Shown: one piece after another, positions 1-10,008 of the stretch
Layout of the letters: every line of letters starts with the position of its first letter
How positions within the stretch are numbered: the stretch's first letter is position 1
NCBI GenBank assembly: GCA_964361785.1
Contig: CAYIBX010000021.1
Span: 1 to 20,097, forward strand
Length of the DNA: 20,097 nt
DNA from: UBA927 sp964361785
GTDB lineage: Bacteria > Patescibacteriota > Microgenomatia > UBA10105 > UBA927
Direction: 5' to 3'
The notes under the pieces: generated by a model
What the model was told of the DNA's origin: nothing
What the model saw: the letters and a program-made list of their open reading frames with translations, nothing else
Databases searched by the model: none
Translations under genes and position numbers: made by a program

Positions 1-2283
1 TGAAAACGGTCCCACAGGAAGTACAGGAAACACGGGGACTCAAGGTTCTGTTGGAGCATCCGGTCCCACTGGCTCAACGGGTTCAACAGGAATAGCTGGA
101 GGTGTTGGTGCATCTGGTCCAACTGGAGCAACGGGAAACACAGGAACACAAGGTTCTGTTGGCTCTTCAGGCCCCACTGGTTCAACCGGATCAACCGGAA
201 TAGCTGGAGCAAATGGCCCCACAGGTTCCACAGGTGCAACTGGTTTAATCGGTGAAAACGGTCCCACAGGAAGTACAGGAAACACGGGGACTCAAGGTTC
301 TGTTGGAAGTTCTGGTCCTACTGGTTCTACCGGATCAACCGGAATAGCTGGAGCAAATGGTCCAACAGGTTCAACTGGTTCAACAGGCAATCAAGGATCT
401 GCAGGTTCCTCTGGTCCAACGGGAGCAACGGGAAACACAGGAACACAAGGTTCTGTTGGCTCTTCAGGCCCCACTGGTTCTACCGGATCAACCGGAATAG
501 CTGGAGCAAATGGCCCCACAGGAGCAACAGGAACGACGGGTACTCAGGGAGCAGTTGGTAATTCTGGTCCAACTGGAAGTACGGGAGCCACAGGAATTGC
601 AGGAGCCAATGGTCCTACGGGTTCAACCGGATCTACTGGAATTCAAGGCGCAGCGGGTTCATCCGGTCCCACAGGTTCTACTGGAAGTACGGGTTTAGTA
701 GGTTCTTCTGGTCCAACTGGTTCAACCGGTGCTACAGGAACAGCTGGCGCAAGCGNNNNNNNNNNNNNNNNNNNNNNNNNNNNNNNNNNNNNNNNNNNNN
801 NNNNNNNNNNNNNNNNNNNNNNNNNNNNNNNNNNNNNNNNNNNNNNNNNNNNNNNCTACAGGAAACACGGGAACACAAGGAGCTGTTGGAAGTTCCGGTC
901 CTACAGGATCAACGGGAAACACAGGTACTCAGGGATCCATTGGTTCTTCTGGTCCAACTGGTTCAACCGGTGCTACAGGAACAGCTGGCGCAAGCGGTCC
1001 CACAGGATCAACTGGGGCAACTGGAAATGCAGGGCCTACTGGATCCACTGGTTCTACTGGTTCAGCAGGAGCCAATGGCCCCACGGGTTCTACAGGAAAC
1101 ACGGGAACACAAGGAGCTGTTGGAAGTTCCGGTCCTACAGGATCTACGGGAAGTACAGGTACTCAGGGATCCATTGGTTCTTCAGGTCCAACTGGTTCCA
1201 CAGGTGCAACTGGTTTAGTTGGTTCCAGTGGTCCAACAGGAAGTACGGGAGCAACTGGTTCTGTTGGAGCCAATGGTCCTACCGGATCCACAGGAAATAC
1301 TGGAAATCAAGGATCCGTTGGTTCATCCGGTCCTACAGGCTCTACGGGAAGTACAGGTACTCAGGGATCCATTGGTTCTTCAGGTCCAACAGGCTCAACT
1401 GGAGCGACAGGTTTACAAGGAAGTTCAGGTCCAACAGGATCCACTGGAAGTACAGGTTCTGTAGGGACAAGTGGCCCAACTGGATCTACTGGAGCAACTG
1501 GTTTAGTAGGTTCTTCAGGTCCAACAGGCTCCACAGGAGCGACAGGTGTACAAGGAAGTTCCGGTCCAACAGGTTCAACTGGTTCAACAGGCAATCAAGG
1601 ATCTGCAGGTTCTTCTGGTCCAACGGGAGCAACGGGAAACACAGGAACTCAAGGATCTGTTGGAGCATCCGGTCCCACTGGTTCCACTGGAGCAACTGGT
1701 TTAGTTGGTTCCTCTGGTCCAACTGGAGCAACGGGAAACACGGGGACTCAAGGTTCTGTTGGAAGTTCTGGTCCTACTGGTTCTACCGGATCAACCGGAA
1801 TAGCTGGAGCAAATGGTCCAACAGGTTCAACTGGTTCAACAGGCAATCAAGGATCTGCAGGTTCCTCTGGCCCAACAGGATCAACGGGTGCAACTGGTTT
1901 AGTAGGTTCTAACGGTCCAACTGGTTCAACGGGATCTACTGGAACTCAAGGCGCGGTAGGAAACTCTGGTCCAACAGGCAGTACAGGATCTACTGGAATT
2001 GCAGGAGCAAACGGTCCAACGGGAAGTACAGGAAGTACGGGTACTCAGGGATCTGTCGGAAGTTCAGGCCCCACAGGATCTACCGGAAATACTGGAACTC
2101 AAGGCGCAGTCGGAAGTTCCGGTCCCACTGGTTCAACAGGAGCTACAGGTTTAGTAGGTTCTAACGGTCCCACTGGTTCAACAGGAGCAACTGGAACAGC
2201 AGGTAGCGTTGGGGCATCTGGTCCTACCGGATCTACTGGCACCACTGGTTCACAAGGTCCCACTGGGCCAGCTGGTCCGGGCG
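1..2283 (+). repeat. Collagen-like Gly-X-Y repeat array
   Basis: About 725 visible codons form perfect Gly-X-Y triplets, which gives a 9-nt DNA period. A higher-order unit of 5 or 6 triplets (45 or 54 bp) is also present, typically GPTGSTGNTGTQGSVGSS or GPTGSTGATGLVGSS. One short 4-triplet unit (GPTGSTGATGNA) occurs after the gap. Pro appears mainly in the X position of GPT, and Thr is the dominant Y residue. Apart from two Glu (codons 2-4 and 254-256) the array has no charged residues. GPT-rich arrays with Thr in Y are known from bacterial collagens such as Bacillus BclA, where Thr is O-glycosylated. Long open frames in the other five frames across this stretch are by-products of the periodicity. 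Confidence 0.95.
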
Positions 2284-5200
2284 GAGAAACTTTTATTTTA
2301 GATGGTGGCACATATCTTTATCCAAATAATACATACGCTACTGATTTTAATTTTGATGATTTAGTATTAGGACTTGATGGTGATGCAGGTGCGACGATTA
2401 CAACCAATGACATCGATGAAACATTAGGAATAGATACTAACGGTACTGGTGCGATAAGCATCGGTACAGGAGCGAATGCTAAAACGATAACCATTGGAAA
2501 TGCGACGACGACGACCAGCGTGGTACTGACAAAAGGTGCTTCTGGCAATATTACATTTACTGGATATGATTGTTCTGCGCTTACCAATGGCGGCGCACTA
2601 ACAGCTGACTCTTCTGGAAACATTAGTTGTTCAGATGATGATGGTGGTGGAGGATCGTCCACATTACAATCTGCATATACTGCCGATGTAGATGGAAGTG
2701 ATGCGATTATTCTTACAACGTCTACAGATGGCAGTATTATTTTTCAGTTAGCAGCTGGTACCAATCATCAGATTACGGCAGTTGCAGCACCGACCCTTGA
2801 TTTACTCGCAGTAACAAATTCCGGACAAGCTACAGTGACCGATGGTATGGATGGCCTTTCGATTGTATTAGTACAAGGGACTGACACAGCTGCCGATACC
2901 AACGCAGGTCTTCGCGTTACGTTGACACCGGGAAATGAAGCTAACAACGTCATTATCGGTGTATTGGTCGACAACGTATCCGGCGGTGCAAGTTCGCAAG
3001 AGGTTGGCGTTAAGATTGGTACTGGATATGATCAAGATATCGAATTTGCAGACAGTACAGCCCGTATCCGTATTGCTGACGGCGGATCGATTCAATTTGA
3101 AGACAGTGCAGGAAATGATCTGTATGCAGGATTTAAAGAATATTTTACCGCCGCAAATTTTGGGGCGTTTGAGGCAAACGGATTTATTAACATAGACGGT
3201 GATTTCTTTGTCGATAATTTTAATCGTTCAGTGATTCAACAAACGGTTGATGCCACGACCAACATGACCAGTAAATTGGGTGATAATTTCGGTTGGGTTA
3301 TGGATGAGTTGGGTACTGCTGCTACACAAACCAATGCCACGATGGGTTGTACAGCTGATCAAGGAGCCAATACGAGTTATGGTACCAATCAGGTCAACGG
3401 AGTCTTAGGTCTTTCTGTTGATACGCATTCCAACACGAACGGAACGAATTTGACAGCGGGAGGGTGTGTCGTTGGATGGCAAAACGTGCCGGGAGCCGCA
3501 GGAAATTATTTCCTGAATGTGGCGAATAAATTTGTGATGTATTACAAATTCCGACCAAGTGACACGTCCTCGCTTAGTCAACGTCATATGTGGGTCGGGG
3601 CAAATAATTACACATCACCATTCCGCGGTTCACCGACATTTACCACCACGACACTTGGCGGTATGTGGATGTCAAATGTCACAGCGACAGGAACCAATGC
3701 CACAGGCAATGCGGTCTGGGGAGGGGTAGTGAAAAATGGGACAAACAGAACAGATGTCGCTTGCAGCGGCGCTACTCTTACGACCAACTTTGCTCTTGCC
3801 CGCATCGAAGCGAGAGCTACCAATGATGTACGGTTTTTTATCGATACAGATCTGTCTAGTATTTCTCTTGCAGAATGCGGATCTGCTACAAATAATGTTC
3901 CAACTGCCCGTATGCGTCCGGCATTTGGTATCGGCAATACGACACACTTTACCAATACTACGGGGCTTTGGACTATGTTTGTGGATTTAGCCGCATGGGT
4001 GCAGGACGATCCGCGTCCGGATGCAGGGACACAACTGGCATCAAATGCTCCACAACAAGAAGCTGCAGTGCTCGTACCTCCGGATCCGATACAGGGGGCA
4101 GATATAGCAGAACAGTATGTGTTTGACGTGAGTGATGAAGTGGAAGCCGGAGATGTGGTAGTGCTGGGAAGTGCTGCAGGTCATGGTGATAAAGCGAAAC
4201 GACAATATGATAGAAAATTATTAGGTGTCATTGCAGAGTCTCCGGGCCTTGTGTTGGGACAAGGATCTTCTGATACGCTTCCTGTGGCTATATCTGGTCG
4301 TGTGCCGGTTAAAGTATCGGCAGTCAATGGTCCGATCCGCATCGGAGATCCGATTAGCTCGTCTACTATCGCAGGCATTGGGATGCGCGCGATCAAACCG
4401 GGCAAAATTTTGGGAACTGCGATGGAGGAATTTAATAGTGAGGGAACGGGTAAAATATTGGTTACGATAAACATCGGGTATTATTTAGGGGACGAGGGAG
4501 ACACGGCGCTTCTTGAGCAACCAGAAGTTTCAGTATTGGGAGCAGAGATAGCTTTGCAATCAGATGTACTGACTGCGACAGAAAGCGGTGCAGGATTTTT
4601 ATTAGAATCCACAGGGAGCGCTCATGTAGCGACAGCGAGCGCGAGTGGCACTTCATCAGCATCAATGGTGGTCAAAAGTGCTATGACGTTTCTTCAAACT
4701 ATGCGTGTAGAAAAATTACTGACGGTTTTGGGCGGAGCTATGTTTCAGGGGCAGGTGGTATTTGCCGATACAGTACGCTTTGACCGTCTGGTCGAATTTA
4801 TCGGAAATGTGGTATTTCGTGGAAATGTGACCATAGGTGGGAGTGTCACATTTAGTAAAGATACTGCTGGGTATGCAAAGATTCCTAAAGGAGCTCGATT
4901 TGTCGATGTTGCATTTGATACGGAATATGCTGCTGAACCAGTGGTGAATATATCATTGGTTATTCCTACAATGACCTCTGTTCGGCACAACGAGTTGATG
5001 ACCACTGGAGTCTGTCCTGTAGGTTCATCGGAGATTATTTGCCAAGATATAGTGGCTAACGAAGTGATGGGAAGCGGTTTGCGTGCTGCTATTTCAGGAA
5101 AGTCTGCACAGGGATTCATGATCATTCTCGATCGTCCGGCGCCATTTGATGTGACGTTTTCTTGGAGTGCTCTTGCCGTCATGACGCCAAAGACTTCTTC

Positions 5201-5423
5201 AGGACAGGTAGCAGGAGAGGCAGTTTCCGAGTCTCCAACACCTACACCTATTCTCATATTGAATGAATCATCTGTTTCTTCAACACCGACACCAGCACCA
5301 TCGATTGAATCGACGGTAACACCTATTCCACAATTGACAGAAACACCTAATCCTACACCACTACCGACAGTAGTAGTGTCACCGACATTAGAAGCGAGCC
5401 CATCTGCCACGCCAACTCCTTAA
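1..5423 (+). CDS. Giant collagen-like surface protein, 5' end outside the window
   Basis: The gene is open at the left edge. Codons before the gap begin at position 2 (frame 2), codons after the gap are in frame 3, and the frame then runs unbroken to the TAA at 5421-5423. The visible protein begins with an uninterrupted Gly-X-Y domain ending near 2283. A beta-rich region follows (about 2290-3140, repeats such as ITIGNATTTT), then a globular, possibly lectin or jelly-roll region (about 3140-4020). Next is a module at about 4098-4490 (ADIAEQY, GDVVVLG, LLGVIAESPG, SGRVPVKVS, NGPIRIGDPI) that resembles G2-like tail-fibre domains. A short beta repeat and an H-lectin-like region (about 4860-5210) come before a Pro/Thr-rich tail. 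No LPXTG motif or C-terminal membrane segment is visible. The role is probably an extracellular fibre or adhesin. Any signal peptide lies upstream of the window. An apparent start at 729 is an artefact of the 100-N gap, because those residues are read out of frame. Collagen identity is secure; the C-terminal domain names are from recall. Confidence 0.9.
756..855. other. Assembly gap of 100 N inside the collagen array
   Basis: Exactly 100 N, a usual placeholder for a gap of unknown length. The 55 nt before it (701-755) recur exactly at 942-996. The 55 nt after it (856-910) recur exactly at 1090-1144. The matches stop at precisely 55 nt on their other ends. The coding frame shifts from frame 2 to frame 3 across the gap, so the true missing length cannot be 100 if the gene is intact: it should be a multiple of 3, and of the form 9k+3 if the Gly-X-Y register continues. 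Confidence 0.97.
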
Positions 5424-7066
5424 GGTGTTTTGGCAGCTTCCGGAAGAAATAATTGTTGTAATTCTAAAATAGTATTGTCCCCGAAGTCACGCTTCAAGAA
5501 CGTTTCATATCGATACAGACCGTTCAACTCTCGGCATGCGTCAGGATATAACAAGCATCGATAGTTAGGGAGCATAAATACTGGTTGATGAGACTCTAAT
5601 GCACGGGTTATAAAAAGTCTTACGGTTGGATCCTCAAGAAACGAACCGGTAAACACTGCGGTTTTTCCAGAAACGATGATGGGAGCAGTGAGATTATGGA
5701 TTATTATGGCGTTTGGAGGAGTTTTGGGTAAGATGTCTTCAATAAGAAACGTATGGATTATGCGGGGTCCGCCCTCAGCCAATCGGTCCCAAGGAGAATA
5801 GGAGATAAGTTTTTGATATTTTATCATCGTAGGATACATAAGAATTATCAAGATGATGATAATTGTAAAGATAACAATCGGCTTCTTACGATATTTTTTA
5901 TGTATTGCGGTAAAGCTATCAACGATAGTACTACTGGCTAATAAAAGGAGAGGCGGGATGAGGATAAGTAGATACCGTCCATAAGATCCGGAAAATTCAG
6001 GGTTAAAAAAAAGTCCTGCATAATACGCTGAATAGGTGATAAAGCATAGTGCTATCCAAAGTCCTAAGGCTCGGGTTTGCCATGTAGTGGAGACAAGAAT
6101 TGCATACAATGCCGTTACACTAATGATAAAAGGAAATTCTGGACGAATAAATAAATCACGAATATTTGGCAACGTATGACGTGTAAGATACGAAAGTGAA
6201 AATGCTTCCAGAGGGAGCGCTTCTGCACAGCACCACGGCTTTGTAAATACAGATATCGATGCGAGTGATCGAATTATAAGGTATACGATTAAGCTTATAT
6301 ATAAATATAAATGAGCATAAATGAACATATTTTGTTTTCTATTTTTTCGTCTGAAGAAATACAGGATAAAAAGCATAGGAAGCAGGACAAATGCTTCTAT
6401 GCGGACACAGGTGAGGATGATAAGGGCTGACAGTAACCAAAATCCAGATAGCCGGTCAGGATGGTTGGCGTAGAGACATGTTGCGATACATGCAAGTATC
6501 GTTATATCCATAAAATAGAGATCCAGACCAAACGAAGGCGCGTAAAATACGGTTGTAGGAAGTACTGCCATACCGAGGGCAGAAAGTATGCCAATGTTGG
6601 CATTGGTAAATAGAAGATAAGCAAGTATAAAGATGCCAACAACCTCAAAACTATGGAGTATTTTTGCAGCGATGAATAGATTGTGTTCTTCAAATCCGAA
6701 TAGTTTTAATATAATCGCGTTGAGTACCGGCACAGTTACTCTTCCTGCCTCATCAGGGACACCAAGTATAACGTCAGTAGGTGTCGCGAGATCTAAACTT
6801 ACGGCTTTGCCGTATCGGGCAAACGAAGCAGCATACGAAAGATAGCGGTCTTCGTCAAAATATATCCGATGATCATTTGGCACCCACGCAAAGCGAATAA
6901 AAAGAGCAAGTGCTTGAATTCCTATGAGAACAAGGAGCGAATATGGTGAAATCCGACGCATTACGTCAAGTATTTTTGGGATCCAGAAGAAGGGAACGAC
7001 ACAGAGTGTGATAAATGCAAAGACGACAATCCAAGGCAATACTGTAGAAAGAACATATATATCCAT
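5420..7066 (-). CDS. Polytopic membrane protein, GT-C-type glycosyltransferase-like
   Basis: A 548-residue protein with many hydrophobic segments (about ten or more) and short loops. After the second segment comes an acidic motif, FDEDRYLSYA (D71-E72-D73). GT-C glycosyltransferases that use polyprenyl-phosphate sugar donors carry their catalytic acidic residue in this first large extracytoplasmic loop. A G-R-V-T-V-P-V-L-N stretch and an FGFEEHN stretch follow, as in ArnT/PMT-like proteins. The frame is open up to 7222, but the start at 7066 is preferred: it lies 4 nt past the stop of the upstream gene and begins directly with a membrane segment, and there is no good Shine-Dalgarno for either choice. 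The stop overlaps the stop of the convergent collagen-like gene by 4 bp. A sugar-transfer role is inferred from topology and the DED motif; acceptor and sugar are unknown. Confidence 0.7.
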   Translation of the reverse strand: MDIYVLSTVLPWIVVFAFITLCVVPFFWIPKILDVMRRISPYSLLVLIGIQALALFIRFAWVPNDHRIYFDEDRYLSYAASFARYGKAVSLDLATPTDVILGVPDEAGRVTVPVLNAIILKLFGFEEHNLFIAAKILHSFEVVGIFILAYLLFTNANIGILSALGMAVLPTTVFYAPSFGLDLYFMDITILACIATCLYANHPDRLSGFWLLSALIILTCVRIEAFVLLPMLFILYFFRRKNRKQNMFIYAHLYLYISLIVYLIIRSLASISVFTKPWCCAEALPLEAFSLSYLTRHTLPNIRDLFIRPEFPFIISVTALYAILVSTTWQTRALGLWIALCFITYSAYYAGLFFNPEFSGSYGRYLLILIPPLLLLASSTIVDSFTAIHKKYRKKPIVIFTIIIILIILMYPTMIKYQKLISYSPWDRLAEGGPRIIHTFLIEDILPKTPPNAIIIHNLTAPIIVSGKTAVFTGSFLEDPTVRLFITRALESHQPVFMLPNYRCLLYPDACRELNGLYRYETFLKRDFGDNTILELQQLFLPEAAKTP

Positions 7067-7070
7067 AGCG

Positions 7071-9071
7071 TTAGTTATCCATATCGATACCGAATTGTTT
7101 GGTAAGCATATGGAGTTTTTCGCGTTCTGCCGTAGTAATAAGAAAAGAATTATACCGCAAGAAAAAATGTCTCGCTTTTTTCGTATCGTTAAAGCACCCA
7201 GCGTAAAGAACTGCCATGTCAAGAACTGTGCGGGAGTAATTTTTTTCGTTACGATAGGAGAGTGCTTTTAGAAAATTATCTTCGGCGATTATACATTTGC
7301 CTTGTGCCGCATTGAGTCTGCCGTACTCAGTAAAGAGTGAAAAGTTCCATGTATTGGTAGGGATTTTCTGAAATACTTTTTCAGCAAGGTCAAATTGTTT
7401 ATTTATTCGATATATAGTAGCAAGTTGACCCAAAAGAAGCGTATTGGTAGGATACCGCATGGTGAACCGTTCAAGTTCAGCTGCAGCTGATGCGCTGTTT
7501 GTCGGATCAAATCCTAAGTTCGTGTCTAATCGCAATGTGTGCATCGCATTTGTTTGCAAAAATGTATCCTCAACACTATTGTGCTCTACGTATAGTGCGG
7601 CGTCATAGTCTATATAGAGAAGGTCCCAAGTGTCAGATTCCGAAAGGGTAGCGGATAATCCGCCTATATCGCGGCTAACGAGTGCGGTTTGTACAGAAAG
7701 TTTATCACCTATCGCTTTAAAGTTTTGGAAAAAATTTCCCACGGGTTGATAGAAACTAATGAGAGATTCGTCGTTTAATAAATCGTCTTGGGCGTCTAGC
7801 ATAGACTTATATTCAGGGAGAGAATACAAAGTATACCCAGTTAAATCATAGGTGGTAAGTATGTTTGCAGGAAGAGAAAGAGTTCTAATTATAGTGACAT
7901 GGCCTGTGGGAATTTTTGGAGCAGCAAGTGCTGGAGGATAACAAAGAATCCAAACAAGTGTGATGACACTAACTGGGATTGCCATATACGACATTCTCGT
8001 GCGTGTTTGTAAAGATAGTTGCGCTAACGAATTTTTTATACACCATGCAAAAAGAGGAAGGGTTGCGAATGCAGTAAGAGGAATAAATCTCACCCAAAAA
8101 AACGCGAGCGGAAGAAATAGAAGGGAAAGGATGTTTCGAGCTTGAGATAGCAAAGATGCGGGTCTTTTAAACAGTATTGATAAAAACGATACGAGAAAAA
8201 TCACAACGTAAACAGAAAATATGATGAGGTAGAGAGAGGAGAATTGCTGTTTGTTATATGTTTGATTTATCGTATTTATGGCACCAATGAGTGAGGAAAA
8301 TGCTTTATTTTGTGTTACGACAGCAATAGTTGTGAGGGTGTAGATCCAAATTCGGATGCCATAGGGGTTTATCATACTTGTAATAAAACTTATCGGAAGT
8401 ATTAAAATAAGGATTTTTATCTGGTGCAATTGTTTTTTTGTGTGATCCATTCTGTATAAGATGAGTTCAAGTGCCACTGAGAGGACAAGATACAGTGCGG
8501 GAATCGCGATTGTGCCGCCGGAGATATTTGCCCAAAGAAAAAAGATAAGAGGAATAGCAAAAAGTTGCTTTGGATTTTGGCGCCAGCCAGCAGTGAGTTT
8601 CATGAGTGTAAGTTGGAGGGGTACGATAAATAGAAAGGGATGGAAACGCCAAAAGCTTAATGAGCAGATGATTGGGATACAAAGATAAAGTAAGCGTTCT
8701 GATGTGCTAACGACCTTGGGCAACAGGAGCATCGTCAAATAGACGCTTAAAAAAAGGAGCGGAATTACCAGAAGGAGTACGCCGAACGCTTGCTGTGGTT
8801 TTTGAGCAATATAAAGGAGCACGTCAGAAGCCCAACTGTGACTTATCCACTCAAGCGATGGGTCTGTTTTTTTGAATGATATATCCGTGTGATGTGGAAT
8901 TGTATGTGTAGTTAATACATATTGACCGATGGCAAAATGTGAGTAGCTATCGATAGAAATTGGGGTCGAGAGAATGCTGCGAAAAGCAATAAAAAAGGTA
9001 AGAAGTGCTACGAGTAGGCTATACACGAAATGGATGCGAATATTATTTTGTGGTGTTGGTGGAAGTGACAT
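7071..9071 (-). CDS. Large membrane protein with C-terminal TPR-like region, GT-C-like
   Basis: A 666-residue protein. One hydrophobic segment near residues 12-31 is followed by a loop with SIDSYSHFAIGQYV (D41, H45) and EWISHSWASDVLLY (74-87). This matches the loop pattern D-x-W/Y-x-H-x-x-x-G and W-x-x-H-x-W seen in a widespread family of GT-C-like membrane proteins. About ten more hydrophobic segments follow. The last roughly 150 residues are soluble and helical with TPR character (TIYRINKQFDLAEKVFQKI and a following AEDNFLKALSYR). The start at 9071 (MSLPPTPQ) overlaps the 3' end of the upstream serine hydrolase gene by 29 bp. The frame extends back to 9170, but that part lies wholly inside the upstream gene. 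Translational coupling in an operon 10008 to 5420 is likely. The function, envelope glycan transfer or polymerisation, is inferred only. Confidence 0.65.
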   Translation of the reverse strand: MSLPPTPQNNIRIHFVYSLLVALLTFFIAFRSILSTPISIDSYSHFAIGQYVLTTHTIPHHTDISFKKTDPSLEWISHSWASDVLLYIAQKPQQAFGVLLLVIPLLFLSVYLTMLLLPKVVSTSERLLYLCIPIICSLSFWRFHPFLFIVPLQLTLMKLTAGWRQNPKQLFAIPLIFFLWANISGGTIAIPALYLVLSVALELILYRMDHTKKQLHQIKILILILPISFITSMINPYGIRIWIYTLTTIAVVTQNKAFSSLIGAINTINQTYNKQQFSSLYLIIFSVYVVIFLVSFLSILFKRPASLLSQARNILSLLFLPLAFFWVRFIPLTAFATLPLFAWCIKNSLAQLSLQTRTRMSYMAIPVSVITLVWILCYPPALAAPKIPTGHVTIIRTLSLPANILTTYDLTGYTLYSLPEYKSMLDAQDDLLNDESLISFYQPVGNFFQNFKAIGDKLSVQTALVSRDIGGLSATLSESDTWDLLYIDYDAALYVEHNSVEDTFLQTNAMHTLRLDTNLGFDPTNSASAAAELERFTMRYPTNTLLLGQLATIYRINKQFDLAEKVFQKIPTNTWNFSLFTEYGRLNAAQGKCIIAEDNFLKALSYRNEKNYSRTVLDMAVLYAGCFNDTKKARHFFLRYNSFLITTAEREKLHMLTKQFGIDMDN

Positions 9072-10008
9072 AGGTATAGATAATGCGTGAAATATCTGCC
9101 ATATATTGCAGCGCCTTCGCTTCATCGGATTCAACCATGACACAGAGAATATATGGCCGCTTTGGAACATAAATTATGCCACAATCGGTGAATATAGATT
9201 TTGTCATATCAGGTTCTGTATGGATGCCAATTTTATGCGCTACCTTCACCGTTTGTGGTATGCCATTTGCGATGCGGTCGTGAAAATCCGTCCGCGTTAG
9301 CGTGTACAACAGATCATTTGAATCCGAGACCTGCAGAATGGAAGAAAGATACAAACTGCGCAAGATAGATGAATAATTTTTGGGTGTGACGACGAGTGCA
9401 GCTCCTTTTTGTACTTTAGGAATGTCTAATAGATCGAATATTTTTTCGGTTGATCCTGTAGGCAATGCATCAGAAATGCCTCCGGCAGCTGTGTTGTCGG
9501 ATTTGGTCAGCATAATTTCTATGGCTTTTTCCAGCGTCAGTTTGTATCCGGGACCTTCCTGCCATAATTCTCCGTAATACGGATCCAGATGGGATTTATT
9601 GAGGGTAAGAAGTGTTGATGCATTTATTTTTCCAGATTGAATTTGATCAATTGCTGCCATAGCTATGGGAACTTTTAGAAGACTTGCAAGTTCAAATTCT
9701 TCTTTTTCGTTAATTCCTATGGATGTACCGGATGGTAAATATTCAAAATAGATGCCGAGTTGTTCTGGAATTTTTTTTGTATACTCGCGAAGCTGGTTTC
9801 TCAGATCAATAAAATTGATGATGACATCGTTTGGATTCTCACTAAAAATTCGCGGGGAGAGATAGGGAAGTGACGTTGGAGAGTCTTTTGAATTATTGGT
9901 GGGTGTATTTTTTTGGCTCACAGCGATAAATCCGCCCAATAGAATATTTCCAAGTACACTTACGAGGATGACAACGAGGAGTACGTGTCGGGGCAAAGAG
10001 ATTCTCAT
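9043..10008 (-). CDS. Membrane-anchored class A-fold serine hydrolase (PBP or beta-lactamase-like)
   Basis: A 321-residue protein. The N-terminal hydrophobic segment at about residues 8-30 has no lipobox Cys, so it is probably a signal anchor with the enzyme outside the membrane. The catalytic motifs are in order: S109-L-L-K112 (S-x-x-K), S170-D-N172 (SDN) and K259-I-G261 in the KTG position. The 61-residue spacing between the first two matches class A beta-lactamases (S70 to S130). The E-x-x-L-N omega loop expected before the TPKNYSSIL segment is missing, so the deacylating Glu166 seems absent. That argues against a true beta-lactamase and for a penicillin-binding or carboxypeptidase-like role. 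The KTG hydroxyl residue is replaced by Ile. It is first in an envelope operon. A -10-like TATGAT ends 6 nt before the ATG. Confidence 0.85.
   Translation of the reverse strand: MRISLPRHVLLVVILVSVLGNILLGGFIAVSQKNTPTNNSKDSPTSLPYLSPRIFSENPNDVIINFIDLRNQLREYTKKIPEQLGIYFEYLPSGTSIGINEKEEFELASLLKVPIAMAAIDQIQSGKINASTLLTLNKSHLDPYYGELWQEGPGYKLTLEKAIEIMLTKSDNTAAGGISDALPTGSTEKIFDLLDIPKVQKGAALVVTPKNYSSILRSLYLSSILQVSDSNDLLYTLTRTDFHDRIANGIPQTVKVAHKIGIHTEPDMTKSIFTDCGIIYVPKRPYILCVMVESDEAKALQYMADISRIIYTYVTSTNTTK

Noticed and set aside
729..755. Apparent gene start reading MLQEQLAQA before the gap
   Set aside because: This is the wrong frame of the collagen array on the left of the gap. The Gly-X-Y frame there starts at position 2 and the placeholder gap length joins the wrong frames.
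1..2283. CRISPR array
   Set aside because: The repeats are contiguous coding triplets without spacers of unique sequence.
40..2311. Pro/Val/Gly-rich and Gln/Leu-rich open frames on both strands across the collagen region
   Set aside because: They are by-products of the 9-nt repeat and would encode only the repeat in antisense or shifted frames.
4745..5410. 221-codon minus-strand frame opposite the C-terminal part of the collagen-like gene
   Set aside because: Its Gly/Val/Thr composition mirrors the Pro/Thr-rich tail on the other strand. No promoter or ribosome-binding site is present and the plus-strand frame is clearly the coding one.
7067..7222. Longer N-terminus of the 548-residue membrane protein
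   Set aside because: It lies entirely inside the upstream gene in another frame; the ATG at 7066 directly follows that gene's stop and begins with a membrane segment.
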